This document shows positions 1-4,805 of a stretch of 5,700 nucleotides of DNA, piece by piece. Source of the DNA: Candidatus Thorarchaeota archaeon (GTDB lineage Archaea; Asgardarchaeota; Thorarchaeia; Thorarchaeales; Thorarchaeaceae). Where the stretch lies: positions 1 to 5,700 of the forward strand of contig DAOWNS010000128.1 of NCBI GenBank assembly GCA_030642465.1, read 5' to 3'. The translations under genes and the position numbers were made by a program. The first letter of the stretch is position 1. Each line of letters starts with the position of its first letter. Below the pieces are notes generated by a model that had not been told where the DNA came from, ran no database searches, and saw only the letters and a list, made by a program, of their open reading frames with translations.

Positions 1-230
1 ATATCACGAATCAGGTGATGTCACGTCCTGACGCTTTCTTTGGTGATCCAACAACTCCTGTCGGTGGACATGTTATGGCTCACGTACCTCAGACACGCTG
101 CTATCTAAGAAAGTCCAAGGGCGAACGTAGGATTTGCAGACTTGTGGACTCACCAAATCTTCCTGAAGGTGAAGCCATCTTCAGGGTATGCAAGGATGGC
201 ATTAGGGACGTTGAGGGGATAAACCCCTAG
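1..230 (+). CDS. radA: DNA repair and recombination protein RadA, C-terminal fragment (5'-truncated by window edge)
   Basis: This is the last ~75 residues of the archaeal RecA/Rad51-family recombinase, which forms ATP-dependent filaments on single-stranded DNA and drives strand exchange. The reading frame is open from position 3 to a TAG at 228-230. It begins ITNQVMSRPDAFFGDP, followed by GGHV, YLRKSKG, RLVDSPNLPEGEA and a final FRVCKDGIRD. All are in the order expected for the RadA C-terminal ATPase core: the end of the L2 region, the GGH element, then the last beta strands. The GTG and ATG at 15-20 are internal Val-Met codons, not a start, because the conserved protein continues upstream of them. 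The last few residues (VEGINP) are short and non-conserved, as is usual for RadA. The gene converges on the reductase gene, leaving only 13 nt between the two stop codons. Identification is from recognised family sequence and is firm; the ATP-binding motifs lie outside the window. Confidence 0.93.
   Translation, partial: ITNQVMSRPDAFFGDPTTPVGGHVMAHVPQTRCYLRKSKGERRICRLVDSPNLPEGEAIFRVCKDGIRDVEGINP
214..228. terminator. Short hairpin at the end of radA
   Basis: AGGGG and CCCCT form a 5-bp stem around a 5-nt loop (ATAAA on the plus strand). On the plus strand it covers the last radA codons and the first base of the stop codon. On the minus strand it lies just past the reductase gene. With the neighbouring GC hairpin at 238-252 it may contribute to ending one or both convergent transcripts. 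No strong T-run follows on either strand, so a terminator role is uncertain. Confidence 0.35.
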
Positions 231-237
231 GATAGAT

Positions 238-252
238 GGCCCGTCACGGGCC
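238..252. terminator. Perfect GC hairpin spanning the reductase stop codon
   Basis: GGCCCG and CGGGCC form a perfect 6-bp GC stem. The 3-nt loop is TCA on the plus strand and TGA on the minus strand, which is exactly the stop codon of the reductase gene (244-246). It begins 7 nt after the radA stop, so both convergent transcripts would contain it near their 3' ends. It could mark the 3' end, stabilise the mRNA, or block convergent read-through. A run of T is lacking on both sides, unlike a typical intrinsic terminator. Confidence 0.45.
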
Positions 253-1641
253 AAATCTTGCTGACTCCATAATCTTGTTAATCTCGCGCGTCCAATTCTC
301 AAGACCGTCTGGATTTCCGGGGTATTTGGCATAGTGGCGATCCACCTTTTTCATCAAACCGGTCGCCTTCTGCAGTTTCATTAGGAGTTTAACCCGTGAG
401 GCACCTCTTTTTACACGACCTATCTTGTTTCTCACGCCAATTGATAATCCATCACCACGATTTGCGGCCATTAGGTCGGTTGCTTCAAGCAAGCGCTTCT
501 CGAATCCATAGTTCATATCCTCGTCACTGATTGCTTGGAGAAGCCTTTTGAATATCTCTAGAGAAGCTAGCTTTCTTCCAAATCCACGAAGGTACAGTGT
601 ATTGTAACCCCACAGGCCTCGTGCGCTCAAATCTCTCCTCGCTATGGCCTGTTTTGCTACTTCGCCCAGGATTATCCCAGCTCTCATTCCTGCCCCAATA
701 CCTCCACCGTGTATGGGATTGACCTGCCAAGCGGCATCACCTACAAAAGCTACTCCGTCTGTCACTAGGCTCTTCATTGGCCGCCTGACTGGCACTGCTC
801 CTCCTCCGCTTTCCAATACAACCGCGTCATGCAACAATGGGTTTTGTTTCTTGAAAATCTCGAAATGGCTCTTGGGCGATGTTTTTCCCTTCCCCCCAGT
901 GATTCCAACGCCTGCGTTAATGGTCTTTGGTCCTTTAGGAAACACCCATGCATAACCTTTCGGAGCGGCATCGCCACCTAGGTATACACGTGCCACCTCC
1001 GGCTCTGCCATTGGGTTCTTCAGGTCCAGTATCTCTCGGTAACATAATGCGACATCTTCCTTTGCAATATCGCGTTCAACAAGTGGGTCATCCAGTTTCT
1101 TTCTAATTGCTCCAGCGAAACCGCTTGCATCCACTACCAGTTTGCAGCTAAGTGCCATCTTCTCGTCGGTGTGGCGGTCGAGATACACTACTCCAGCCAC
1201 CCTCTCCTGCAATAGGATTGGCCCAACAACGTGAACTTCCGGCTTAAAGATCACTCCCACCTGCACCGCTCTTTGGAGCAGTCGCTGTCCAAACAGTGGT
1301 CTGTCAATTGTCCAGCCATCGAATTCATCCCATCCCCTTACCCTCAGCTCGTTTGACATGTTGGGCGGATAGACGTCCGCACCCTTGACTTCATATGATA
1401 TTTCGTTGCTGCGTGGTGGCTCGATTCCTGTGAACTCGAAGTGTGACTTACTGATCTCATCCCCACAGACCTTTTTCCCAATCTCCGATTCTGGCCTGCG
1501 ATCAAGAAGCATGGTCTTCAATCCCAGTTCGGCACACCGTTTTGCAGTAACACAACCAGCTGTTCCTGCACCAACTACTATTACATCGGGTCGCTTCAAT
1601 GTGATTCGGGCTTTCAGAAGTTCGCAATGATATAAACGCAT
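244..1641 (-). CDS. Geranylgeranyl reductase family FAD-dependent oxidoreductase (archaeal lipid saturation type)
   Basis: A flavoprotein of the geranylgeranyl reductase family. Members reduce double bonds in geranylgeranyl chains, in archaea mainly those of ether membrane lipids. Numbered from the ATG at 1641, an N-terminal Rossmann motif VVGAGTAG (22-29) ends in the acidic LLDRR (45-49). The family signature KVCGDE with its cysteine is at 57-62, DRPLF at 113-117, DASG at 171-174, YAWVFPKG at 230-237, and the second FAD motif FVGDAAWQVNPIHGGGIGAG at 299-318. There is no signal peptide or obvious transmembrane helix. At 465 residues it is longer than the roughly 400-residue enzymes I know, the excess being a basic helical C-terminal extension after ~390. 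The ATG lies inside a promoter palindrome. A TTG at 1597-1599, giving a protein starting MKRPDVIVVGAG (451 aa), is the more likely start. It follows the membrane protein gene by 39 nt. Family is sure; exact substrate (phospholipid or quinone-type isoprenoid) is not. Confidence 0.88.
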   Translation of the reverse strand: MRLYHCELLKARITLKRPDVIVVGAGTAGCVTAKRCAELGLKTMLLDRRPESEIGKKVCGDEISKSHFEFTGIEPPRSNEISYEVKGADVYPPNMSNELRVRGWDEFDGWTIDRPLFGQRLLQRAVQVGVIFKPEVHVVGPILLQERVAGVVYLDRHTDEKMALSCKLVVDASGFAGAIRKKLDDPLVERDIAKEDVALCYREILDLKNPMAEPEVARVYLGGDAAPKGYAWVFPKGPKTINAGVGITGGKGKTSPKSHFEIFKKQNPLLHDAVVLESGGGAVPVRRPMKSLVTDGVAFVGDAAWQVNPIHGGGIGAGMRAGIILGEVAKQAIARRDLSARGLWGYNTLYLRGFGRKLASLEIFKRLLQAISDEDMNYGFEKRLLEATDLMAANRGDGLSIGVRNKIGRVKRGASRVKLLMKLQKATGLMKKVDRHYAKYPGNPDGLENWTREINKIMESARFGP

Positions 1642-1645
1642 GCGT
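1630..1645 (-). promoter_or_regulatory. TATA box and overlapping palindrome of the reductase gene
   Basis: On the minus strand TTTATAT (1636-1630) is a good archaeal TATA box. About 26 nt downstream of its centre, transcription would begin near 1607. That is downstream of the ATG at 1641 and only ~8 nt before the TTG at 1599, fitting a nearly leaderless mRNA starting at TTG. Just upstream, overlapping the BRE position and the ATG, is the perfect 10-bp palindrome ACGCATGCGT (1636-1645), a possible operator. ATGCGT is repeated at 1653-1658. Promoter and start site are inferred from spacing only. Confidence 0.5.
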
Positions 1646-1680
1646 CACAACAATGCGTGTTGGGTGTTCTTCTGGACTTG

Positions 1681-2223
1681 CTAGTCATGTCTGAACTCAA
1701 TGGCCACAATCGAGATGATTACAATGGCTACTATAAGCATTAGTACAGGCGGCATGTAGTTCAAGAACACCTCGAAGTAGTAGAGAATCATCGGAGGGTC
1801 GATGATGATGGAACCAAGATGCGCGTATACTATGAAGAAGCCGTACACAGCAAATATGGGGTAGAGAATGGGTCCTCCGCTGATGATTAGGAGAAGAATG
1901 ATCGCAGCCAGCTTGCTCTTTGTGGGGTCTAGTAAAGGGATTGGGATGGTTTCGTCATCGTCGAATCTGAAGTAGTAGCTAATAAGAAAAGATGGCATTC
2001 TAATTCTAATCAGTTGAAGAATCTGGATGCTCAACTGTATTGTAAGCAGAGATACCGTGTGTATCAACATGTAACCAAGAATAATGGCGTTGATGATCGG
2101 TATGTTGTCGGCGAATATCTGAAGGCTCTCAATCACACCAAGCAGAACTAAGAAGTTGATGACCAACAGCAAGAAGTGAGCCAAAGCCCCTTTGACGATT
2201 TGCCCTCTCTGAACCATTGGCAC
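1681..2223 (-). CDS. Small multi-pass membrane protein, unknown function
   Basis: I do not recognise this 180-residue protein. It is very hydrophobic and rich in Ile and Leu, with about four membrane-spanning segments: ~13-33, ~43-66, ~105-135 (long enough for one kinked or two short helices, with a GGP at 116-118) and ~156-176. A polar acidic loop (FRFDDDE, ~86-91) separates helices 2 and 3, and the tail ends in IEFRHD. No cysteine, catalytic motif or nucleotide-binding motif is seen. The reading frame opens with GTG at 2223, and an ATG two codons later (2217) is equally possible. Neither has a strong ribosome-binding site, although GGTG lies 3 nt before the ATG. It starts 21 nt after the stop of small GTPase A on the same strand, so the two are probably co-transcribed and translated together. 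A role as membrane partner or anchor of that GTPase is inference from position only. Confidence 0.75.
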   Translation of the reverse strand: MPMVQRGQIVKGALAHFLLLVINFLVLLGVIESLQIFADNIPIINAIILGYMLIHTVSLLTIQLSIQILQLIRIRMPSFLISYYFRFDDDETIPIPLLDPTKSKLAAIILLLIISGGPILYPIFAVYGFFIVYAHLGSIIIDPPMILYYFEVFLNYMPPVLMLIVAIVIISIVAIEFRHD

Positions 2224-2244
2224 CAGCTCATATCTGAGAGTATT

Positions 2245-2844
2245 TCACGTCGTCTTAAAGGGTTTCGATTGAGATGCACCATGGAACCCAGGTTCCATCG
2301 GACCCAGCTTCTTCTGTTTATCAATCGCCCCAAGAACCAGCTCACTGAATAGCGTGTCTATATTTTTCCCACTCTTTGCCGAAGTTTCATAATGCAGAAC
2401 ATCTAGCCACTCCTTCACCATGTCGCCTGCTTCAGGCGGCACAAGTCTATCTGGCCTGTCTATTTTGTTTGCCACCACAGCAACAACGGCATTGGGGCAG
2501 ACTGTAATGAACTTCGTAAACCACTCGCCGATATCTAGAAATGTTTGAGGACGAGTAACATCATAGACGATTATTCCCATCGATGCGCCAGCCATGTAAC
2601 GTCGACGTAGTTCGTTGTACGTGGGTTGTCCTGCCAGATCCCATAGAACAACTCTTGCTGTGATCTTATTTCCCTCGGATGAATCAACCTCAACTGTCTT
2701 GAGCGCGAAGGTCGTGCCAATCGTCATGATGTACTGCTCGCTGAAGCTGTCCTCTGTGTATCTCTTAATGCAACTGGTTTTGCCGACTGCCCCATCCCCG
2801 AGGGCAACTAGCTTAAACATGTGCGATACTGGTTCAGAGTTCAA
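2245..2844 (-). CDS. Ras/Rab-like small GTPase (GTPase A)
   Basis: A complete 199-residue small GTP-binding protein of the Ras superfamily, a GTP/GDP switch. All five G motifs are visible: P-loop GDGAVGKTS (16-24), switch I TIGTTF (41-46) with the Mg-coordinating Thr41, switch II WDLAGQ (68-73) with Gln73 matching Ras Gln61, NKID (126-129) and ETSAKSG (153-159). The Trp before the switch II Asp is Rab-like. Glycine is kept at the Ras Gly12 position (Gly18). The C-terminus is a polar tail (about 180-199) with no cysteine, so no prenylation site. The reading frame starts at TTG 2844 (MNSEPVSHMFKL); an ATG at 2820 would start at MFKLVALGDG, closer to the usual family N-terminus, and neither has a strong ribosome-binding site. 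A membrane protein gene follows after 21 nt. GTPase B at 4149-4742 is its nearest relative here. Abundant Ras-like GTPases of this kind are an Asgard hallmark. Specific pathway unknown. Confidence 0.93.
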   Translation of the reverse strand: MNSEPVSHMFKLVALGDGAVGKTSCIKRYTEDSFSEQYIMTIGTTFALKTVEVDSSEGNKITARVVLWDLAGQPTYNELRRRYMAGASMGIIVYDVTRPQTFLDIGEWFTKFITVCPNAVVAVVANKIDRPDRLVPPEAGDMVKEWLDVLHYETSAKSGKNIDTLFSELVLGAIDKQKKLGPMEPGFHGASQSKPFKTT

Positions 2845-2861
2845 CTTCTTGCCGTCCTAGA

Positions 2862-2897
2862 TTCCGCTCTTGAGGATTCTCAATCTTTAACATTTAA
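2862..2897 (-). promoter_or_regulatory. Candidate promoter of GTPase A with inverted repeat
   Basis: On the minus strand two weak TATA-like elements (TTAAA at 2897-2893 and 2890-2886) are followed by a 14-bp inverted repeat, TTGAG-GATT-CTCAA as read on the plus strand (2870-2883). It lies between the TATA-like sites and the start expected ~26 nt downstream (about 2862-2869). That would leave a ~20-nt leader before the TTG at 2844. The elements are weaker than those at GTPase B, so this is tentative. Confidence 0.35.
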
Positions 2898-3000
2898 TGC
2901 TTCTGTGCGTGTGTCCTCCCAATCTTGTTGGTGTGCGTTGGTACTCATCAGACAAAGCCTTTTTTGCTAGGATTCTCTCAATTTGTTGCCAACTATGAAT

Positions 3001-3006
3001 AGGTGA
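3001..3006 (+). promoter_or_regulatory. Ribosome-binding site that decides the start of the coiled-coil gene
   Basis: AGGTGA matches the anti-Shine-Dalgarno core of archaeal 16S rRNA (which pairs with GGAGGTGA). It stands 5 nt before the ATG at 3012. The in-frame GTG at 3003, which would extend the protein by three residues, lies inside this element and is therefore not the start. Confidence 0.75.
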
Positions 3007-3011
3007 CATCA

Positions 3012-3707
3012 ATGGCAGAGCAGTTCCTGAGCCGACTTACTGAGATAGAATCTAGCATCGCATCACTGGGTGAAACACTCAAGCGGATGGTAACACTCCT
3101 TAGTGCACTTAACGAGATCAAGTCTGAAGTCCGGATAGCAACGGAACAAGTCATGACGGCTATCCAAACAATCCCTCAAGCGCAAGCACAAGCGGGGATT
3201 CAGGAGAAGACCATAGCGGCTATTAGAGGCGACCTAGCAAATTTCAGTACTTCAGTCAATTCTACATTGGATAGTTTCCGCCAGGAGATACAGACAATGG
3301 TTCAGAACATTCCCGCACCAGTTTCTGCTCCAACTATCGTTCCTGCCCCTACTCCCCCCCCAGCACCCGCCCCTGCTCCAGTTCAAGTTGTTCCTGCACC
3401 AGTTGAAGATTCCATTGCTGCGGGAGGTTCCGTGTCACCCCATGCAGGCATGCAGATTGCCGCCCAGCTTGAAGCATTGGTTGTGACACTGAAAATGGGC
3501 TGCAAAGCCGGGACCGTTTTGGATCAGATGGCCTCCTCGAAAGCGGAGATAACCAAGATTGTACCAAGTGATCCAATAATGGTAAAAATCGACAAGTGGA
3601 ATGGTATTGTGGCCACTGTGCCCCGCAGAAAGGAACTACAGGCCCGAGATATTTTGAAGATTAAAAAGGAAATAAAGAAGGAAATCAAGCGCTACCAGCC
3701 GGCTTAG
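3012..3707 (+). CDS. Coiled-coil / Pro-Ala-linker / basic C-terminal domain protein, unknown function
   Basis: I do not recognise this 231-residue protein. Three parts can be seen. Residues ~3-100 are helical, with heptad-like hydrophobic spacing (FLSRLTEIESSIASLGETLK and onward), typical of a coiled coil that would oligomerise. Residues ~101-131 are a low-complexity Pro/Ala/Val linker. Residues ~145-231 form a second, probably folded helical region: AQLEALVVTLKMGCKAG at 151-167, then KIVPSDPIMVKIDKWN (182-197), ending in a lysine/glutamate-rich helix (KIKKEIKKEIKR, 216-227). No signal peptide, membrane helix or enzyme motif is present, so it is probably a cytoplasmic scaffold or adaptor. The ATG is preceded by AGGTGA at 5-nt spacing. 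The gene is divergent from GTPase A and convergent with the CBS gene, sharing 4 nt at the stop codons. An effector or scaffold role for the nearby GTPases is possible but rests only on location. Confidence 0.82.
   Translation: MAEQFLSRLTEIESSIASLGETLKRMVTLLSALNEIKSEVRIATEQVMTAIQTIPQAQAQAGIQEKTIAAIRGDLANFSTSVNSTLDSFRQEIQTMVQNIPAPVSAPTIVPAPTPPPAPAPAPVQVVPAPVEDSIAAGGSVSPHAGMQIAAQLEALVVTLKMGCKAGTVLDQMASSKAEITKIVPSDPIMVKIDKWNGIVATVPRRKELQARDILKIKKEIKKEIKRYQPA
3312..3404 (+). repeat. Pro/Ala-rich low-complexity coding stretch
   Basis: This stretch encodes residues ~101-131 of the coiled-coil protein, built from repeated Pro-Ala and Pro-Val dipeptides using CCN and GCN codons. It contains a homopolymer of eight C (3354-3361). 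Such a linker is extended and flexible and would hold the two helical regions apart. The DNA is locally much more C-rich than its surroundings because of this composition. Confidence 0.8.
3656..3687 (-). terminator. T/C-rich tract downstream of the CBS gene, candidate archaeal terminator
   Basis: Read on the minus strand, the ~32 nt that start about 17 nt after the CBS stop codon are almost all T and C with scattered A, including a T5 (3667-3663). Archaeal RNA polymerases often stop at such T-rich tracts without a hairpin. On the plus strand the same bases encode the lysine-rich end of the coiled-coil protein, so the tract may simply reflect AAA/AAG/GAA codons. Confidence 0.4.
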
Positions 3708-4108
3708 TAATCGCTTCCGCTATCTGCAATCATCTTCATCGTGGCCAAAACTCGAATAACGTCAGTAGCGGTTATTATCCCTGTGATGGCATCACCAACA
3801 ACCACAGGAATGTGCCTTCTTCCACTCTGATGCATTAGGGCGACGAGCTGCCCCAAGTCTGCTTCAGGGCTTATGGTGACCACAGGCGTTGTCATTATAT
3901 CTGCGAGCACCATCGTTTGATAGACCTCCTTGGAAAGAAGATGTGCTCCAATCAAATCACGTTGTGCTACCATGCCTGCAAGAACATCTCCCTTTGTCAC
4001 AACAAGACAGCCGATGTCTTCTGCAGCCATCACTCGAGCCGCGTCGGTCACTAGGGTCGACGCCTCGGCGGTGATGATCATCTTGGTCATGAAGTCACTC
4101 ACTAACAC
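3704..4108 (-). CDS. Two-CBS-domain protein
   Basis: A 134-residue protein made of a tandem CBS (Bateman) pair and nothing else. CBS1 spans ~6-58, with FMTKMIITAEAS and the closing GMVAQRDLI (45-53). CBS2 spans ~70-122, with IMTTPVVTISPEAD (71-84), RRHIPVVV (97-104) and GIITATDVIRV (110-120). Such modules bind adenine nucleotides or related ligands between the two domains and regulate partner proteins; the conserved Asp residues after the GMVAQR and GIITAT strands (51 and 116) fit the usual ribose-contact position. Stand-alone CBS pairs are common in archaea and their partners are mostly unknown. The start is GTG at 4108, with GGAGAG 7 nt upstream. It lies 40 nt after the stop of GTPase B on the same strand, suggesting co-transcription and a possible nucleotide-sensing link, which is inference. 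Its stop codon overlaps that of the convergent coiled-coil gene. Confidence 0.9.
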   Translation of the reverse strand: MLVSDFMTKMIITAEASTLVTDAARVMAAEDIGCLVVTKGDVLAGMVAQRDLIGAHLLSKEVYQTMVLADIMTTPVVTISPEADLGQLVALMHQSGRRHIPVVVGDAITGIITATDVIRVLATMKMIADSGSDY

Positions 4109-4115
4109 TTTGATT

Positions 4116-4121
4116 CTCTCC
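4116..4121 (-). promoter_or_regulatory. Ribosome-binding site of the CBS gene
   Basis: On the minus strand GGAGAG lies 7 nt before the GTG at 4108. It supports this GTG over the in-frame GTG two codons later (4102) and the ATG at 4090. Confidence 0.65.
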
Positions 4122-4148
4122 TGCTGATTATTGATGATTAGGTGAATG

Positions 4149-4742
4149 TCAAGTAGCTAGGTTGCTACCTCGACCTAAGCCTCTCTTAAGAACAATCTCA
4201 GCAACTTTGGTGAAAACATCAGCGACTTTGGCTCCGGTCTTTGCAGAGGTTTCATAGTAATCGGCTTGGAACCAGTCCCGTAACATCCATCCGGGCTCGA
4301 CTGGCACAATCCTCTCTTCTTCCAAGTCGACCTTATTTGCAGCGACGATGACTGCTGCGTCAGGGCATGTTTCCCGAAACGCTTCGAACCAATTGTTGCA
4401 GCTCATGAAAGTTTCTGGCCTAGTAACGTCGTAGGCTATTATTGCAGCCGATGCCCCCTTCATGAATTGACGTCTCAACTCGCGGTATGTTGCTTGGCCG
4501 CCCATGTCCCATATCACTAGGCGGACATTGCGTTTCGTACCGTCTTCACCAACGACAGCAACATCCTTGGAAGCAAAAGTGGTTCCTATGGTCTGTTTGT
4601 ATTCCTCATTGAACACATTCTCAGTGAACCTTCTGAGAAGTGAAGTCTTGCCTACAGTAGCCTCTCCCAGCAGTACCACTCTATACTTGAACCCAGTGCT
4701 TGTGTCATCAACATCGACCGCTGATGGCTGCATCTCAGTCAT
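4149..4742 (-). CDS. Ras/Rab-like small GTPase with Arf-like switch II (GTPase B)
   Basis: A complete 197-residue Ras-superfamily GTPase. P-loop GEATVGKTS (26-34), switch I TIGTTF (51-56), switch II WDMGGQ (78-83), NKVD (136-139) and ETSAKTG (164-170) are intact. Two points stand out. The position of Ras Gly12 is Ala28, a change that in Ras weakens GAP-stimulated hydrolysis. The switch II Ala of Ras/Rab is Gly81, giving the GGQ seen in Arf and G-alpha, although the rest of the protein is Ras/Rab-like. The catalytic Gln83 is kept. An acidic 17-residue N-terminal extension precedes the fold, and the tail (RGLGRGSNLAT) has no cysteine for prenylation. It shares TIGTTF, ELRR, GAS, YDVTRP and ETSAK with GTPase A, about 45% identity by hand, so the two are paralogues. 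The ATG at 4742 has GAGGT 9 nt upstream. It lies downstream of pheT but has its own promoter, and the CBS gene follows after 40 nt. Confidence 0.94.
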   Translation of the reverse strand: MTEMQPSAVDVDDTSTGFKYRVVLLGEATVGKTSLLRRFTENVFNEEYKQTIGTTFASKDVAVVGEDGTKRNVRLVIWDMGGQATYRELRRQFMKGASAAIIAYDVTRPETFMSCNNWFEAFRETCPDAAVIVAANKVDLEEERIVPVEPGWMLRDWFQADYYETSAKTGAKVADVFTKVAEIVLKRGLGRGSNLAT

Positions 4743-4751
4743 TCGAATGGT

Positions 4752-4756
4752 ACCTC
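4752..4756 (-). promoter_or_regulatory. Ribosome-binding site of GTPase B
   Basis: GAGGT on the minus strand lies 9 nt before the ATG at 4742. It supports that start and the N-terminal extension over the in-frame ATG three codons later. Confidence 0.6.
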
Positions 4757-4777
4757 ATTGCCAGAACTCAATTTGGC

Positions 4778-4790
4778 CTTGTTCAACAAG
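4778..4790. promoter_or_regulatory. 13-bp perfect palindrome at the predicted transcription start of GTPase B
   Basis: CTTGTT and AACAAG flank one central base (4784), giving a perfect odd palindrome. Its centre is ~25 nt downstream of the centre of the TATA box at 4807-4812, which is where archaeal transcription starts. A dimeric regulator bound here would block initiation, so an operator is the natural reading. A short RNA hairpin at the 5' end of the leader is less likely because the loop would be too tight. Confidence 0.5.
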
Positions 4791-4805
4791 CGCTCTCTGT
4801 GTGTT

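Larger units (their letters stand above)
2845..3011. promoter_or_regulatory. Divergent intergenic region between GTPase A and the coiled-coil gene
   Basis: This 167-nt region separates two divergently transcribed genes and should hold both promoters. Visible structure includes AGGATTCTC as a direct repeat at 2873-2881 and 2969-2977, each followed by a nearby CAAT. GTTGGT is repeated with a 10-nt period (2927-2932 and 2937-2942), and TGTGCGT is repeated at 2904-2910 and 2932-2938. A T-tract (2960-2965), preceded by AAAGCC, is the best TATA-like candidate for the plus-strand gene; its spacing would put the transcription start near 2988. No RNA gene or small ORF with good support was found here. 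Confidence 0.45.

Noticed and set aside
15..230. A complete 71-residue plus-strand gene starting at GTG 15
   Set aside because: The conserved RadA sequence continues upstream (ITNQ) to the window edge, so this is the end of a larger gene.
644..955. Plus-strand 103-residue open frame
   Set aside because: It lies antisense within the reductase gene, has no ribosome-binding site or recognisable fold, and its composition mirrors the real gene's codons.
2227..2238. Inverted repeat CTCA-TATC-TGAG between GTPase A and the membrane protein
   Set aside because: Only 4-bp arms in a 21-nt gap, too weak to call a hairpin or operator.
2148..2345. Minus-strand 65-residue open frame across the GTPase A and membrane protein junction
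   Set aside because: It is an alternative frame overlapping both real genes, Trp/Arg-rich as expected for a shadow frame.
3003..3011. GTG at 3003 as start of the coiled-coil gene
   Set aside because: It is part of the AGGTGA ribosome-binding site that serves the ATG at 3012.
4125..4140. TGATTA repeated with 10-nt period between GTPase B and the CBS gene
   Set aside because: Short and AT-rich in a 40-nt gap; plausible by chance and no promoter pattern fits around it.
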